A stretch of DNA of 64,000 bases, taken from Planctomycetota bacterium (GTDB lineage: Bacteria; Planctomycetota; Phycisphaerae; UBA1845). Location of the stretch: positions 19,321-83,320 of the forward strand of contig JAJRPG010000094.1 in assembly GCA_024280855.1 (NCBI GenBank), in the 5' to 3' direction. The notes below the pieces were generated by a model. It was not told the DNA's origin. It searched no databases and worked only from the letters and a program-made list of their open reading frames with translations. Of this stretch, positions 1 through 8,371 are shown in pieces. The position numbers and the translations under genes are program-made. Position 1 is the stretch's first letter; each line of letters opens with the position of its first letter.

Positions 1-2
1 TT

Positions 3-809
3 GAACGTGACGCGACCATTGATTTGCAACTTCCTCGTGAGATCACACTAAAGAAGGTACTCACTGAAGTATTGGAGCAGGCTGGCGGAGGAAAAGTCGA
101 TCTTGGATTTGAAGTTTCCGAAGGCGTCATTACCGTAGCTACGCGCGACCGACTTGATCGTGATGTATTCATGCGCGTCTACGACATCTCAGATTTATTG
201 ATGGAAGTTCCCAACTTTACAAACGCACCGATGGTAGACCTTCGAGATGCAACGGCTGAGCCTAAAACAGAAAAATCAAACATCGTGCCTTGGTCCAGAG
301 GCGACGACGATGACGAGGAATATGAATCCGATCCTGAACGAATGAGTCGGGTTAGAAAAATTATTCGACTGATACAAGATTCGATTCATCCTGATAGTTG
401 GCGTCAAAGCGGTGGCACTGGTGGGTCGATTCGTGAAATCAATGGCCAATTAGTTGTCACACAGAATTCCGCCGTGCAGGGGCAAATTCGCGGCTTGCTG
501 GATCGTTTGCGACAAGAGCGTGCCATTCAGGTAGCCGTCGAAGCGTTATTTATTACGGTGTCCAGCCATTATCTCGAAGAGATGGGCATGGACCTGGACA
601 TCGTGCTCAATGGCGGTAACGCTGGTTTCGATTTTCTCAATGCTGGTGGCGGTCTTGTGACCGATCCTACGCTGGGTAACAACCTTTTGTTGCCGCGAAC
701 CTCTTCTCGATTAGGCTTTACGCCTGTCGTCCCGCCTTTGGGAACGCCTTTGGCGACGGCTGGCGGGGCTGTGAATCAGCCGTTCTCGCAGGCCTTCTTG
801 GTGCCTTAA
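3..809 (+). CDS. Secretin-like protein, N-terminal part, cut by in-frame TAA (5' end outside window)
   Basis: The reading frame is open from the first bases of the window, so the true start lies upstream; the TTG at 24 is not a credible start. The visible part has short N-domain-like segments (PREITLKKVLTEVLEQ, then VITVATRDRLDRDVF), then a helical NolW-like stretch ending in RGLLDRLRQERAIQVAVEA, which in type II/III secretins precedes the gate-forming domain. Secretins form the outer-membrane channel of type II secretion or type IV pilus systems. A TAA at 807-809 stops the frame in a Gly/Pro-rich linker. The same frame continues after it into a complete secretin C-terminus. This is a nonsense mutation, a base error, or a readthrough site; the sequence alone cannot decide. 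Confidence 0.75.
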   Translation, partial: ERDATIDLQLPREITLKKVLTEVLEQAGGGKVDLGFEVSEGVITVATRDRLDRDVFMRVYDISDLLMEVPNFTNAPMVDLRDATAEPKTEKSNIVPWSRGDDDDEEYESDPERMSRVRKIIRLIQDSIHPDSWRQSGGTGGSIREINGQLVVTQNSAVQGQIRGLLDRLRQERAIQVAVEALFITVSSHYLEEMGMDLDIVLNGGNAGFDFLNAGGGLVTDPTLGNNLLLPRTSSRLGFTPVVPPLGTPLATAGGAVNQPFSQAFLVP

Positions 810-842
810 GCGACAGGTGGTTCAGGTAGCCAATTTACGCCA

Positions 843-1577
843 GTGCCGGTTCGAACTGGATTGTTAGGGATTACTGATCCATCGGCGCTGCCGAGTGACA
901 TTCCCGGAAGTTTCGGTGGGCAGTCTATTGGGCCTGCACTAAGCATCTTTGGAAGTTTCCTTGATAACATTCAGGTTGACTTCTTAGTTCGAGCCACTCA
1001 GGCTGACTCTCGTTCTACTGTGTTGACCGCGCCAAGATTGGTTGTGTTCAACGGAGGTTCGGCGTGGGTGGCAGTGACGATTCAGCAGAACTTTATCTCT
1101 CAGTTGCGGCCTGTTGTGAATCAGGGAGCAGTCGCTCAGGCTCCTATTACAGGAACGATTGATGCGGGTGCAAGTTTGTTTGTTCGGGCTACAGTTACGG
1201 CTGACAAACGCTATGTCATGATGTTGCTGGCTCCTGGTGTGACTCGTTTGCTCGACTTGCAGACATTCCAGTTTAGTGGTGGTACTGGTGCGAACCAGGC
1301 GTTTATTCAACTGCCAACTTTATCCGCCCAACGTATGCAGACTGTCGTTTCTGTTCCTGACGGTGGTACGTTGCTCATCGGTGGACAAAAGCTTGCGAGT
1401 GAAACTGAAGTTGAAGCCGGTGTACCGATACTTTCAAAAATTCCTGTACTCAAGCGACTTTATTCCGCCCGTTCAATGGTTAAGGACGAACAAACTTTGC
1501 TTATTTTGATTAAGCCAAAGATTCTTATTCAAAGCGAGCAAGAAGAAATTGCGTTCCCTTCGTTTTCGCAGGGGTAA
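843..1577 (+). CDS. Secretin domain, C-terminal part (same frame as preceding ORF)
   Basis: This ORF is in register with the 3-809 frame (the offset between the starts is a multiple of three) and carries the secretin pore domain. The diagnostic end is present: GVPILSKIPVLKRLYS followed by TLLILIKPKIL, matching the family pattern of VPxLgdIPvLgrLF then LLIlItPxIl. An SRSTVLTAPRLVVFNGG segment is the usual strand region before it. The GTG at 843 has no good ribosome site, so independent translation is doubtful. Together the two ORFs make one secretin of the type II/IV pilus class. Downstream lie a small hairpin (about 1640-1663) and the YdjY gene; no other secretion gene is visible, so the system served cannot be named. 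Confidence 0.75.
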   Translation: MPVRTGLLGITDPSALPSDIPGSFGGQSIGPALSIFGSFLDNIQVDFLVRATQADSRSTVLTAPRLVVFNGGSAWVAVTIQQNFISQLRPVVNQGAVAQAPITGTIDAGASLFVRATVTADKRYVMMLLAPGVTRLLDLQTFQFSGGTGANQAFIQLPTLSAQRMQTVVSVPDGGTLLIGGQKLASETEVEAGVPILSKIPVLKRLYSARSMVKDEQTLLILIKPKILIQSEQEEIAFPSFSQG

Positions 1578-1693
1578 GGCTCTACTGGGCGTTTTGATAG
1601 CTGAGAAACACTGGTACGTCTTTTGGCGCGCGAGTTGAGCCGCATGCTTTAGCTTGCGCGGCGTTCGGTGGCTTGAGGGATGCTCGACAACTC

Positions 1694-2632
1694 ATGACAC
1701 TTAATTCGATTGTTAGCTATGCCATCTATCTGTCAGCTTGTTTGCTGGGGAATCTGGCTATGGCTGATCTGACTGCTGAGCATCAGCAGCCCCAAACTGC
1801 CCAAGCCGGGCAGTTTTCACCAAAGCTATTCAAAGACGATGTGCGCATTGATTGGCTGCGCAACCGCGTGGAGATTGATGCCGAGGTTGTCTTGCGGCGC
1901 GGGCCTCTTGAACTTCTTGTTTGCAGTCCGGGCACGCGCGAACACGAAAGCATTTTTGTCTCGTCAGCTAAGCCTTCTTCAATCTATCAAGCGATGGGAT
2001 TGATTGGCTTAACGCCAGGGCATCCGGTTTCTTATAACCCTAAAACAGAGCAACTGATTCCTCCGGCGGGGGAAAGCCTGAAGTTGAGCGTGCGCTGGCG
2101 CGAAGGTCAGAATCTGACAACCGTGCCGGTTGAGCGGTGGCTTCAGTTACAAGACGAGAAAAAGTCTCCTGCTGAGATGGACTGGATGTTTACGGGGTCA
2201 GTGCGTACCACTGATAACCGATTCGCCGCGGACCTGGAGGGGACCGTCGTGAGCGTCGTGGATTTTGCCTCGGCGCTGATTGCCGTTGGGGCGCTGCATA
2301 GCGACAGCAACGAATTGTTGTGGGTGCAGGCTTTTGAATCGCGAATTCCGCCAGTGGGAACCGCTTGTTCGATCATTATTGAAAGTGCCGAGCGCGTGAC
2401 TGTTGGGGTGGTATTGCAAAAGGGTGGCGAACTCGTTCATGATGGGAAATCTGCAACGCCTCTAGGATTGGCTAAGCTTGTTAAGCAGCAGGTGCGAGAT
2501 CATCACGAAGTGGTCATCAATCTGGGGATAGCTGAGGGGGTTTCGGGAAAACTTGTCGAGAAGACGCTCGCATCGTGGGTTGCGGCTGGGCTGGACCGCT
2601 CGTTAGTGAGCCTGCGTCGTCCTCAATCATGA
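1694..2632 (+). CDS. YdjY domain-containing secreted protein
   Basis: The ORF track starts at a TTG (1673), but the ATG at 1694 gives a clean signal peptide: a hydrophobic stretch around YAIYLSACLLGNLAMA, then a Q-rich linker. The middle matches the YdjY domain common in Planctomycetota: RRGPLELLVCSPGTREHES, then a GLTPGHP turn and a Trp-rich strand. The C-terminal third (VVLQKGGELVHDGKSATP onwards) is not recognised. The molecular role of YdjY proteins is unknown; export to the periplasm or envelope is inferred from the leader. It lies alone between the split secretin and the sugar-phosphate isomerase on the same strand. Confidence 0.7.
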   Translation: MTLNSIVSYAIYLSACLLGNLAMADLTAEHQQPQTAQAGQFSPKLFKDDVRIDWLRNRVEIDAEVVLRRGPLELLVCSPGTREHESIFVSSAKPSSIYQAMGLIGLTPGHPVSYNPKTEQLIPPAGESLKLSVRWREGQNLTTVPVERWLQLQDEKKSPAEMDWMFTGSVRTTDNRFAADLEGTVVSVVDFASALIAVGALHSDSNELLWVQAFESRIPPVGTACSIIIESAERVTVGVVLQKGGELVHDGKSATPLGLAKLVKQQVRDHHEVVINLGIAEGVSGKLVEKTLASWVAAGLDRSLVSLRRPQS

Positions 2633-2705
2633 CGAATAATTACGCCGTAAGTCGGCTTATATGGTGAAAGTTGAGTCTCTACGCTTTTTCGCGGATAATT
2701 ACCCC

Positions 2706-3746
2706 ATGCAGCAAGCTTCCATAAAACAATCAGAGGTGAAGGACCAGGCAACTGGGAAAGACCTTTCAGATGAGGCTATTCTCGATCGCGGGAAATCTGT
2801 ATTGGTTGCGGAATCCGAGGCGATTTTAGATGCCCTTTCACGATTGGGGGATGATTTTGTCGGCGCGGTGCGAGAGGTGGTCAACTGTCGTGGTCGTGTT
2901 TGCGTAACTGGCGTTGGCAAAGCTGGCCTGATTGGTGCGAAAATCCAGGCTACACTTGCTAGTACGGGTACGCTCTCCTATAGCTTGCATCCCGTTGAGG
3001 CACTCCATGGCGATCTTGGCATGGCTCACCCTGATGACGTGATCCTGGCACTAAGTAAAAGCGGTGGCTCTGAGTTGGTCCGCTTGCTCCCGCTGCTTAA
3101 AAAGATGGGCTGTAAAGTTATTTTGTTGACGGCTAATGTGGAGTCGTCTGCGGCGGATCATGCCGATTATGTGCTGGACATCGGGGCAACGGAAGAAGCG
3201 TGTCCGTTGCGATTAGCCCCGAGTTCGTCTGCGGCTGCGATGCTAGCCATTGGCGATGCCCTCACCTTGACAGTCATGCAGTGCAAGTCTGTACAGCCTG
3301 AGCAATACGCGACGTATCATCCGGGTGGGGCGCTTGGCCGATTCCTGATGAAAAATGATGAGGTCATGCGGAAAGGTGAGGACTGCCCCTGCGTGAAAGA
3401 GGACGTGACGCTTGGTCAGTGTTACGAGGCGATTCTAAAAGCGCCGCATAGAGCGGGTGCGGCTGCGGTGGTGGATGATAAAGGCCAGTTGGTGGGAATC
3501 ATTACGCACGGTGACTTTTTCCGCATGTTCAAAAATCATGAAAAGGCGGCTGATCGACGAGTGTGCGAGGTGATGACCAAAGACCCGAAGCGTATTCACC
3601 AACATGGCAAGGTCGTAGATGCGTTAGCCCTTATGCGTGAACACGCCATTGACGAATTGCCCGTGGTGGACGACGACAATTTGCTCGTTGGTCTCATCGA
3701 TATTCAAGACCTCGTAGCCAAGGGCTTTCTTGGGGTCGGTGGGTAA
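2706..3746 (+). CDS. kdsD: Arabinose-5-phosphate isomerase, KpsF/GutQ (KdsD) family
   Basis: SIS domain followed by two CBS domains, the standard KdsD layout. The SIS motifs are clear: GVGKAGLIGAKIQATLASTG, HPVEALHGDLGM, and LALSKSGGSELV. The switch to the CBS pair comes after YHPGGALGRFLM. The enzyme interconverts ribulose 5-phosphate and arabinose 5-phosphate, the first step to KDO for lipopolysaccharide. I chose ATG 2706 because it leaves about 346 residues, near the family length, and a TTGAGT/TAATTA-like promoter lies just before it. ATG 2661 would add 15 residues. This gene implies an outer membrane with KDO-containing glycolipid and fits the nucleotide-sugar genes further right. Confidence 0.9.
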   Translation: MQQASIKQSEVKDQATGKDLSDEAILDRGKSVLVAESEAILDALSRLGDDFVGAVREVVNCRGRVCVTGVGKAGLIGAKIQATLASTGTLSYSLHPVEALHGDLGMAHPDDVILALSKSGGSELVRLLPLLKKMGCKVILLTANVESSAADHADYVLDIGATEEACPLRLAPSSSAAAMLAIGDALTLTVMQCKSVQPEQYATYHPGGALGRFLMKNDEVMRKGEDCPCVKEDVTLGQCYEAILKAPHRAGAAAVVDDKGQLVGIITHGDFFRMFKNHEKAADRRVCEVMTKDPKRIHQHGKVVDALALMREHAIDELPVVDDDNLLVGLIDIQDLVAKGFLGVGG

Positions 3747-3817
3747 TTTTTTCTGTTTCTTCATCGCATGATTATTGCTGACGTTGACCCTGCGTCAGCC
3801 ACGTCCATAATGCTCAC

Positions 3818-4447
3818 ATGCCATCCGATACGAAATCATGTAACCAGCCCAGTGATGACTTCCTTATCCGCGCGGTGATAAGCGGAGACGCAGCTGCGTT
3901 GCGGGAGCTTATGGATCGATACGATCGGCTGGTGCGGTATTGTGTGTTTCGCGTGTCGAAGAGCCGTTGTCAGGCTGATCCGCATTGGCTTGACGCCATA
4001 GCCTCAGAGGTGTGGTCTGGTTTTGTGGAGCGATGCAAGGCTAAATCAGATGAGTCGGTAAATTCTGTATCGGCTTTGCTTTCGCGGATGGCTAGGAACC
4101 GCAGTATCTCAGCGTTGCGGAGTGCGACCGGAAACGAATCGACACAATCTTTAGATTCAGAAACTAACGCACTCGATCAAACCCTATCAGCTGACGAAGA
4201 CCTTCAGCCAAGCGAAGTTGCTGAGCGGCTGGAACTTCTGGAAATTCTACGAGGCAGCTTATCGGACCTTGATGATGCAGACCGAAGCATATGCGATGAG
4301 CTTGGGCTAATCATGGAACGGCGATGGAAAGAGGCTTCAGGACGTCTGGAAATGAGTGAATCTACCCTGCGGTCACGCTGGAAAGGCATTTTGGGCCAGT
4401 TGAAGCGGACGATATCACGAAAAACTGGAGAAAACTTCGCGCCATAG
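3818..4447 (+). CDS. ECF-like RNA polymerase sigma factor
   Basis: 209 residues with region 2-like N-terminal helices (DDFLIRAVISGDAAALRELMDRYDRLVRYCVFR), a variable acidic linker, and a region 4-like C-terminal helix-turn-helix (RWKEASGRLEMSESTLRSRWK). Planctomycetes carry many divergent ECF sigma factors of this layout. Region 2 is followed by a segment rich in W and E (EVWSGFVERC), as in sigma-70 region 2.4. The next gene downstream encodes a small single-pass membrane protein, an arrangement typical of a sigma/anti-sigma pair, although the partner has no recognised anti-sigma domain. Target promoters cannot be predicted. Confidence 0.7.
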   Translation: MPSDTKSCNQPSDDFLIRAVISGDAAALRELMDRYDRLVRYCVFRVSKSRCQADPHWLDAIASEVWSGFVERCKAKSDESVNSVSALLSRMARNRSISALRSATGNESTQSLDSETNALDQTLSADEDLQPSEVAERLELLEILRGSLSDLDDADRSICDELGLIMERRWKEASGRLEMSESTLRSRWKGILGQLKRTISRKTGENFAP

Positions 4448-4513
4448 GCCAAGAGCGGCGACTTATAGTGTATAAGACGAGGTGCGGTTTGGGACAGCAT
4501 GGGAATTGGTGAT

Positions 4514-4972
4514 ATGTCAAAATCTGAACATAAACATGAGCTGCTAGAACAGGCGATCGCTGAGCTTGTCGAAGTCGAGCAGGCGGGCGTTTTTCGTCCG
4601 ACACGGCTGGATGAACGCGGGTTGCTGATGGATGCTCAGACGGTGGCTAAGCCTGCTTGGTTGAAGTGGGGCAAGCACTGGGCGGCGCTAGCTGCGATGG
4701 TGGGCATCTCTGTTGTTGTTTGGTCCGTGATGTTCAAGATGCAGTTCGATCAAATCAACTCCGGTAGAAATCAATCGGTCGTAACGAATTCTCCCGATGG
4801 CCGAGCGCCGAATAGTGGTTGCAGCGGCGATTTTCTTAATTGCTTTAACGGGCCTACGAAGTTGGCGATGGTTAGCTGCCAAACATTTGATTACGACCTT
4901 GATGGCGATATCGACATGCTTGATATGCAAACCTATCAGCAAAACTGCCAGGGACTAAGACGCTTGCCTTAG
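4514..4972 (+). CDS. Small single-pass membrane protein with dockerin-like C-terminus, possible sigma regulator
   Basis: The start is placed at ATG 4514 (MSKSEHKHELL) rather than 4499. About 55 cytoplasmic residues precede one membrane segment (AALAAMVGISVVVWSVMF), so the N-terminus could contact the sigma factor encoded 66 bases upstream. Outside, after a spacer rich in N, S and G, it ends in DYDLDGDIDMLDMQTYQQNC, a calcium-loop segment of the dockerin or planctomycetal DLDGDGDVD type with a terminal Cys. The topology fits an anti-sigma or signal-transmitting partner, but no zinc anti-sigma motif is visible, so this role is inferred from position only. Confidence 0.55.
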   Translation: MSKSEHKHELLEQAIAELVEVEQAGVFRPTRLDERGLLMDAQTVAKPAWLKWGKHWAALAAMVGISVVVWSVMFKMQFDQINSGRNQSVVTNSPDGRAPNSGCSGDFLNCFNGPTKLAMVSCQTFDYDLDGDIDMLDMQTYQQNCQGLRRLP

Positions 4973-5058
4973 CGTCATTGTCTTTTTTTCCCTATACACA
5001 TATACGCAAAAGATCTTCCCCCACCCTTCGGGAGCACCCGAAGAATGGGCACCTGACT

Positions 5059-6162
5059 TTAGGATAAGTCCGCCACCGTCGGGGGGCTTGCGCGATACGG
5101 TCCTGACGGTGGTGGGGCCGGGGCTTGTGGAATGATCTTTTGCTTTCTTCCGACGATTAGCACGATTAGTAGTAAGAAGATTGCGCCAGCTCCCAGGCCT
5201 ATGTACCACGGCTGGTTGTAGATGCTGCATAGTACGTCGCTTACGCCCATAGCTGCGATGGCGGTTACTAAAGCGTAGGGAAGTTGGGTCCATACATGTT
5301 CTTCATGGCGACAGCCGGACGCGATGGATGAGAGGACCGTGGTGTCAGAGATGGGTGAGCAATGGTCTCCGAAAACTGCGCCAGCTAGGACGCTACCAAC
5401 AGCGGCGTAGAAGTATACCAGGGCTTGGTCGGTAGAGAGGTTGGGCGTTTGCTGAATCAAACCTGCGGCTATGACAACGGTTGCAGGACAAAGAATGCCC
5501 ATCGTTCCCCAGGATGAACCCGTTGAGAATGAGATAATCGCGGCTGTTATGAAGACGGTGAGTGAGAGCCAATGTATGGGGAAATTCATGTTTTGTAAGC
5601 GGCTTTTCATTACTTCACCTAGGGCTAAGTCCTGAAGCACCTGCGATAAGGACCACGCCAAAACAAGAATTACAATAGCAGGGAACATGCGGGCCATGCC
5701 GTCCAGGCCGGCGTCTGCGGCGTCTCTGGCACTGCAAGAACCAGCGACGATGGTTAGTATGATGGCGAAAAACGCTGATAAAATGGCACCGTAGAAAATC
5801 GAAAGGGATGAGTCCGCTTTGTTGATGACTTCGAATACTTGTTGCCGAATTGTCATATCATTTGTTATCGCGTCTGCTCCGCCACCGTTATATCCCGTGA
5901 TCCAGAGTACCGTCATGGTCGAGCCGACCAGCATAAGAATGGGGAACACGCCGAGCCACCAACGTGGCACTACTTTTTCGTCTGATGTTGAGGTCTGTGT
6001 GTCGTATGGCAAATCCTGCGTACCATCAGCCGCTTGTTGTTGAGCGCGTTTCATAGGTCCAAAATCTCGGCTTAGCAGTGCGACCAGGAATACCATGAAG
6101 AGCGCGAGGATGGGGTAGAAGCGATATTGCAAACTTCCCACGAATGCATTCATGCCGTTCAT
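5059..6162 (-). CDS. nhaC: NhaC-type Na+/H+ antiporter, C-terminal half (split by in-frame TAA)
   Basis: This is the downstream half of the transporter begun in 6166-7077. It opens with NAFVGSLQYRFYPILAL and continues through about seven hydrophobic segments, including FSTGSSWGTMGILCPATVV and AGAVFGDHCSPISDTTVLSS, which are hallmark motifs of the NhaC superfamily (the GDHxSPISDT loop lines the ion path). Only TAA-GTC separates the upstream frame from this ATG, and both halves are in one frame. Termination-reinitiation on TAAGTCATG could give two half-proteins. A nonsense mutation (CAA to TAA) of one gene is at least as likely. Sequence after the last segment is Pro-rich. Confidence 0.8.
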   Translation of the reverse strand: MNGMNAFVGSLQYRFYPILALFMVFLVALLSRDFGPMKRAQQQAADGTQDLPYDTQTSTSDEKVVPRWWLGVFPILMLVGSTMTVLWITGYNGGGADAITNDMTIRQQVFEVINKADSSLSIFYGAILSAFFAIILTIVAGSCSARDAADAGLDGMARMFPAIVILVLAWSLSQVLQDLALGEVMKSRLQNMNFPIHWLSLTVFITAAIISFSTGSSWGTMGILCPATVVIAAGLIQQTPNLSTDQALVYFYAAVGSVLAGAVFGDHCSPISDTTVLSSIASGCRHEEHVWTQLPYALVTAIAAMGVSDVLCSIYNQPWYIGLGAGAIFLLLIVLIVGRKQKIIPQAPAPPPSGPYRASPPTVADLS

Positions 6163-6165
6163 GAC

Positions 6166-7077
6166 TTACCCATCTGTGATGAGAAAGTCTGGTGTGCCTT
6201 GAATGGCGATGTCTTTGAGGCCATTATCGATAAAACTAATTTCAGCTCCGACCCAAGTGCCAATCAAGGCAAGCGACGCTACGGGAGCGGCTGTGGAATC
6301 TACGATGTAAGCTAGTTTTGCGCGGGAAATTTTTAAGCGATCGAATACGCCGCGCATGGTCGGGCCTACGATCATGGTGTTGGCGTAATCATCGAAGAAA
6401 ACTATAAGACCGGCAAACCAAGCCGTGAGTGCGCCGCGACGTGGTGAGTTGGTGTTTCCTGCTACAACGCTCACCATGCCTGCGGTGCCTCCGTTGCGGC
6501 CTAGTACGCCGACAGTAAAACCGATGACCACCGTAAAGATGATGATGTATAGATGCGCGTGATTATTTAAGGGGTCAATGATTGCGTTCATCACATATTG
6601 TTCGCAGGTTAATCGAAAGCCTGCGACGATAGAATTTTGCCCGACGTAAGGGCTAGTATTTGGTAAGCAGGGGATCATTAAATACGCGCCGGCGAGTAGG
6701 CCTACCACGAGGGCGGGTACAACTTGGCGAGAAATAATAGCCAGGAAAATAGCGATAATAGCCGGGGCGAGTACCCATAAGCCATAGAGCGTTTGAGGAC
6801 TTTTAGGTTGACGAACTGCCGTGGGGTTGTCAGCTAGAGGTTTAGCTTTAGCCACTGATTTATCAATTGTTGGTGTCGGCGTTGGAGCTTCATGGGCCGG
6901 GGGTTCTGCCGAAATTGCTACAGGTGGCTGTTGAGTCGTTGTGGTTGAGGGGCTGGGTTGGTTAGTTTGCTGTGCGAAGGCGTTTGTAGGGGTTGAGGTA
7001 AAAGCGATTAACGCGAATATGAATCCTACAGCAGGGCAGGATCGCCCGGCTAGTATTCCAGCAATACGTTTTTGCAC
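6166..7077 (-). CDS. nhaC: NhaC-type Na+/H+ antiporter, N-terminal half
   Basis: A signal-like N-terminus and a long Pro/Thr/Ala-rich spacer (to about residue 95) precede the first transporter helices (LYGLWVLAPAIIAIFLAIIS). The conserved NhaC core follows: NGGTAGMV, a SPRRGALTAW loop, then VFFDDYANTMIVGPTMR and AYIVDSTAAPVASLAL. The ORF stops at TAA 6168-6166 just after ITDG, in a region where relatives run straight on. The extracytoplasmic Pro-rich leader is longer than usual for the family. The predicted role is secondary sodium/proton exchange in the inner membrane, if the gene still makes a working protein. Confidence 0.8.
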   Translation of the reverse strand: MQKRIAGILAGRSCPAVGFIFALIAFTSTPTNAFAQQTNQPSPSTTTTQQPPVAISAEPPAHEAPTPTPTIDKSVAKAKPLADNPTAVRQPKSPQTLYGLWVLAPAIIAIFLAIISRQVVPALVVGLLAGAYLMIPCLPNTSPYVGQNSIVAGFRLTCEQYVMNAIIDPLNNHAHLYIIIFTVVIGFTVGVLGRNGGTAGMVSVVAGNTNSPRRGALTAWFAGLIVFFDDYANTMIVGPTMRGVFDRLKISRAKLAYIVDSTAAPVASLALIGTWVGAEISFIDNGLKDIAIQGTPDFLITDG

Positions 7078-7258
7078 GGTGACTCCTTTTATTCGCTCGC
7101 GTTACTTCTATCTTTTATCGTATGTCCGCCTACGTCGTGAACTCATTTCCTACGGTAAGGAATTCGTAGACTATCGCATCTTATTTGCATCGGTACAAGT
7201 CCCCGAATCGACTTGCATTCATAGGTCTTCGGCGGGAAAAGTATCATGTCGATGTTGT

Positions 7259-7418
7259 CAGAGCCGCGCGGCGCAAGCCTGCGGGCATGCCCTGCGAGTG
7301 CTTGGACCTTAATTGAAATCGCGTACAACTGTCACCAGGCTCGCGCCAGGTGTTCTGATGGCGTCGTGTTTTACTCATTTCGCAAGGCGTGCCCGCAGGC
7401 TTGCGCCGTGCGGCTCTG
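7259..7418. repeat. MITE-like inverted repeat, 39-bp arms
   Basis: The left arm 7259-7297 and right arm 7380-7418 are near-perfect reverse complements; the shared core is CGGCGCAAGCCTGCGGGCA. About 80 bases lie between the arms. The element fills most of the 345-base gap between the divergently placed nhaC and PDZ genes, and short ORFs reported here are shadows of it. A related short GC hairpin sits near 1640-1663. It looks like a dispersed non-coding palindromic repeat, perhaps moved by a transposase acting in trans. No target duplication was identified. Confidence 0.7.
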
Positions 7419-7422
7419 GGGA

Positions 7423-8253
7423 TTACTTGTTGGTTGATGGTTCGCGGAAATACGTTACCCACCAGACGGAAAAGCGGTCGATGGTTTCTTGGAGTTTACC
7501 ACGCATGCCTGGGATGTTGTTCATGCGGGCTAGGGGCATGCGTCCTAGGACTGCTTTGATGTCCAGTGTTCGCGTGCCGCGAAGTATTGTAAGTGTGACT
7601 TCTGCGCCAGGGCCTTTGCTTTTTATTTTATTGGCAAAATTTTGCCACAATTGAGGCGCGTTCTGAAGCATAGGTTCGCCGTCTAGTGCCAATATGATGT
7701 CATTTTTAATAATGCCGGCTCGTTGTGCGCCGCCGTCCTGAATGATAGATACGATTTCGATGGCCGCATAACCTTCAGGTATGTGTTGGCGATCCTTGTG
7801 GGTGAGATAAAGTCTACTCTTATCTTTTTCTATGCCAAGAAAGCCATATTTATTTCTGATGTGGGCGTTGATGTAACCCTCGTAGATGATTCGTTCAATT
7901 TGTAGGCTTACCTCTAATTCGTCTGCCTGATGATAAGCGGTGCGCAGTTGCGGAAACGCCGGTGTGCCGATGCCGATGAGGTGGTAGGCTGATTTTTCTC
8001 TTTCTTGATATGTGAAGGCTGCTAGCTGTTTGATTAGCTTGTCGACGAGTTTCTTCGTTTCAGCGTCAATGGGGACGTGGAATTCCGCGTCGGTGATTGG
8101 GGCTGGTTGGTTGGGGGTAATGGCTGGCGGTGCTTGCTTTGGGGGTGTTATTTTCGGTGGCGTTTGGGCCATTAGTAATGGTGTTGTAATTGCCATCGTT
8201 AAGAAAGCAATAATCCACGTTGCGGGTTGTGATGTTTTTTGTGTCACGGTCAT
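7423..8253 (-). CDS. Secreted PDZ-domain protein
   Basis: A signal peptide (IIAFLTMAITTPLLMAQ) and a Pro-rich linker are followed by a helical region with HEAT-like spacing (LIKQLAAFTYQEREKSAYHL). A PDZ domain comes next, at about residues 135-240: GFLGIEKD, then IVSIIQDGGAQRAGIIKNDI and ILALDGEPM. No protease domain or catalytic triad is present, so this is an adaptor-like PDZ protein rather than a DegP/HtrA enzyme. It is probably periplasmic. Its 3' end abuts the inverted repeat at 7259-7418, which may act as a transcription barrier. Confidence 0.75.
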   Translation of the reverse strand: MTVTQKTSQPATWIIAFLTMAITTPLLMAQTPPKITPPKQAPPAITPNQPAPITDAEFHVPIDAETKKLVDKLIKQLAAFTYQEREKSAYHLIGIGTPAFPQLRTAYHQADELEVSLQIERIIYEGYINAHIRNKYGFLGIEKDKSRLYLTHKDRQHIPEGYAAIEIVSIIQDGGAQRAGIIKNDIILALDGEPMLQNAPQLWQNFANKIKSKGPGAEVTLTILRGTRTLDIKAVLGRMPLARMNNIPGMRGKLQETIDRFSVWWVTYFREPSTNK

Positions 8254-8371
8254 GGCGTTTCTTGTTATCGTGCGGCAATCATCGTCTCGAAAGATACAGG
8301 CACTCGTGAGTCCGCACAGGCTCCCGATGGATCGGGATTTTATTTCGCCCGCGGCTCGTTTACTGCATATA

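Noticed and set aside
807-6168. TAA reassigned to an amino acid in this genome
   Set aside because: Complete genes such as the sugar-phosphate isomerase (end 3746) and the nucleotide-sugar dehydrogenase (end 11061) stop at TAA at the right family length, so TAA is a normal stop here.
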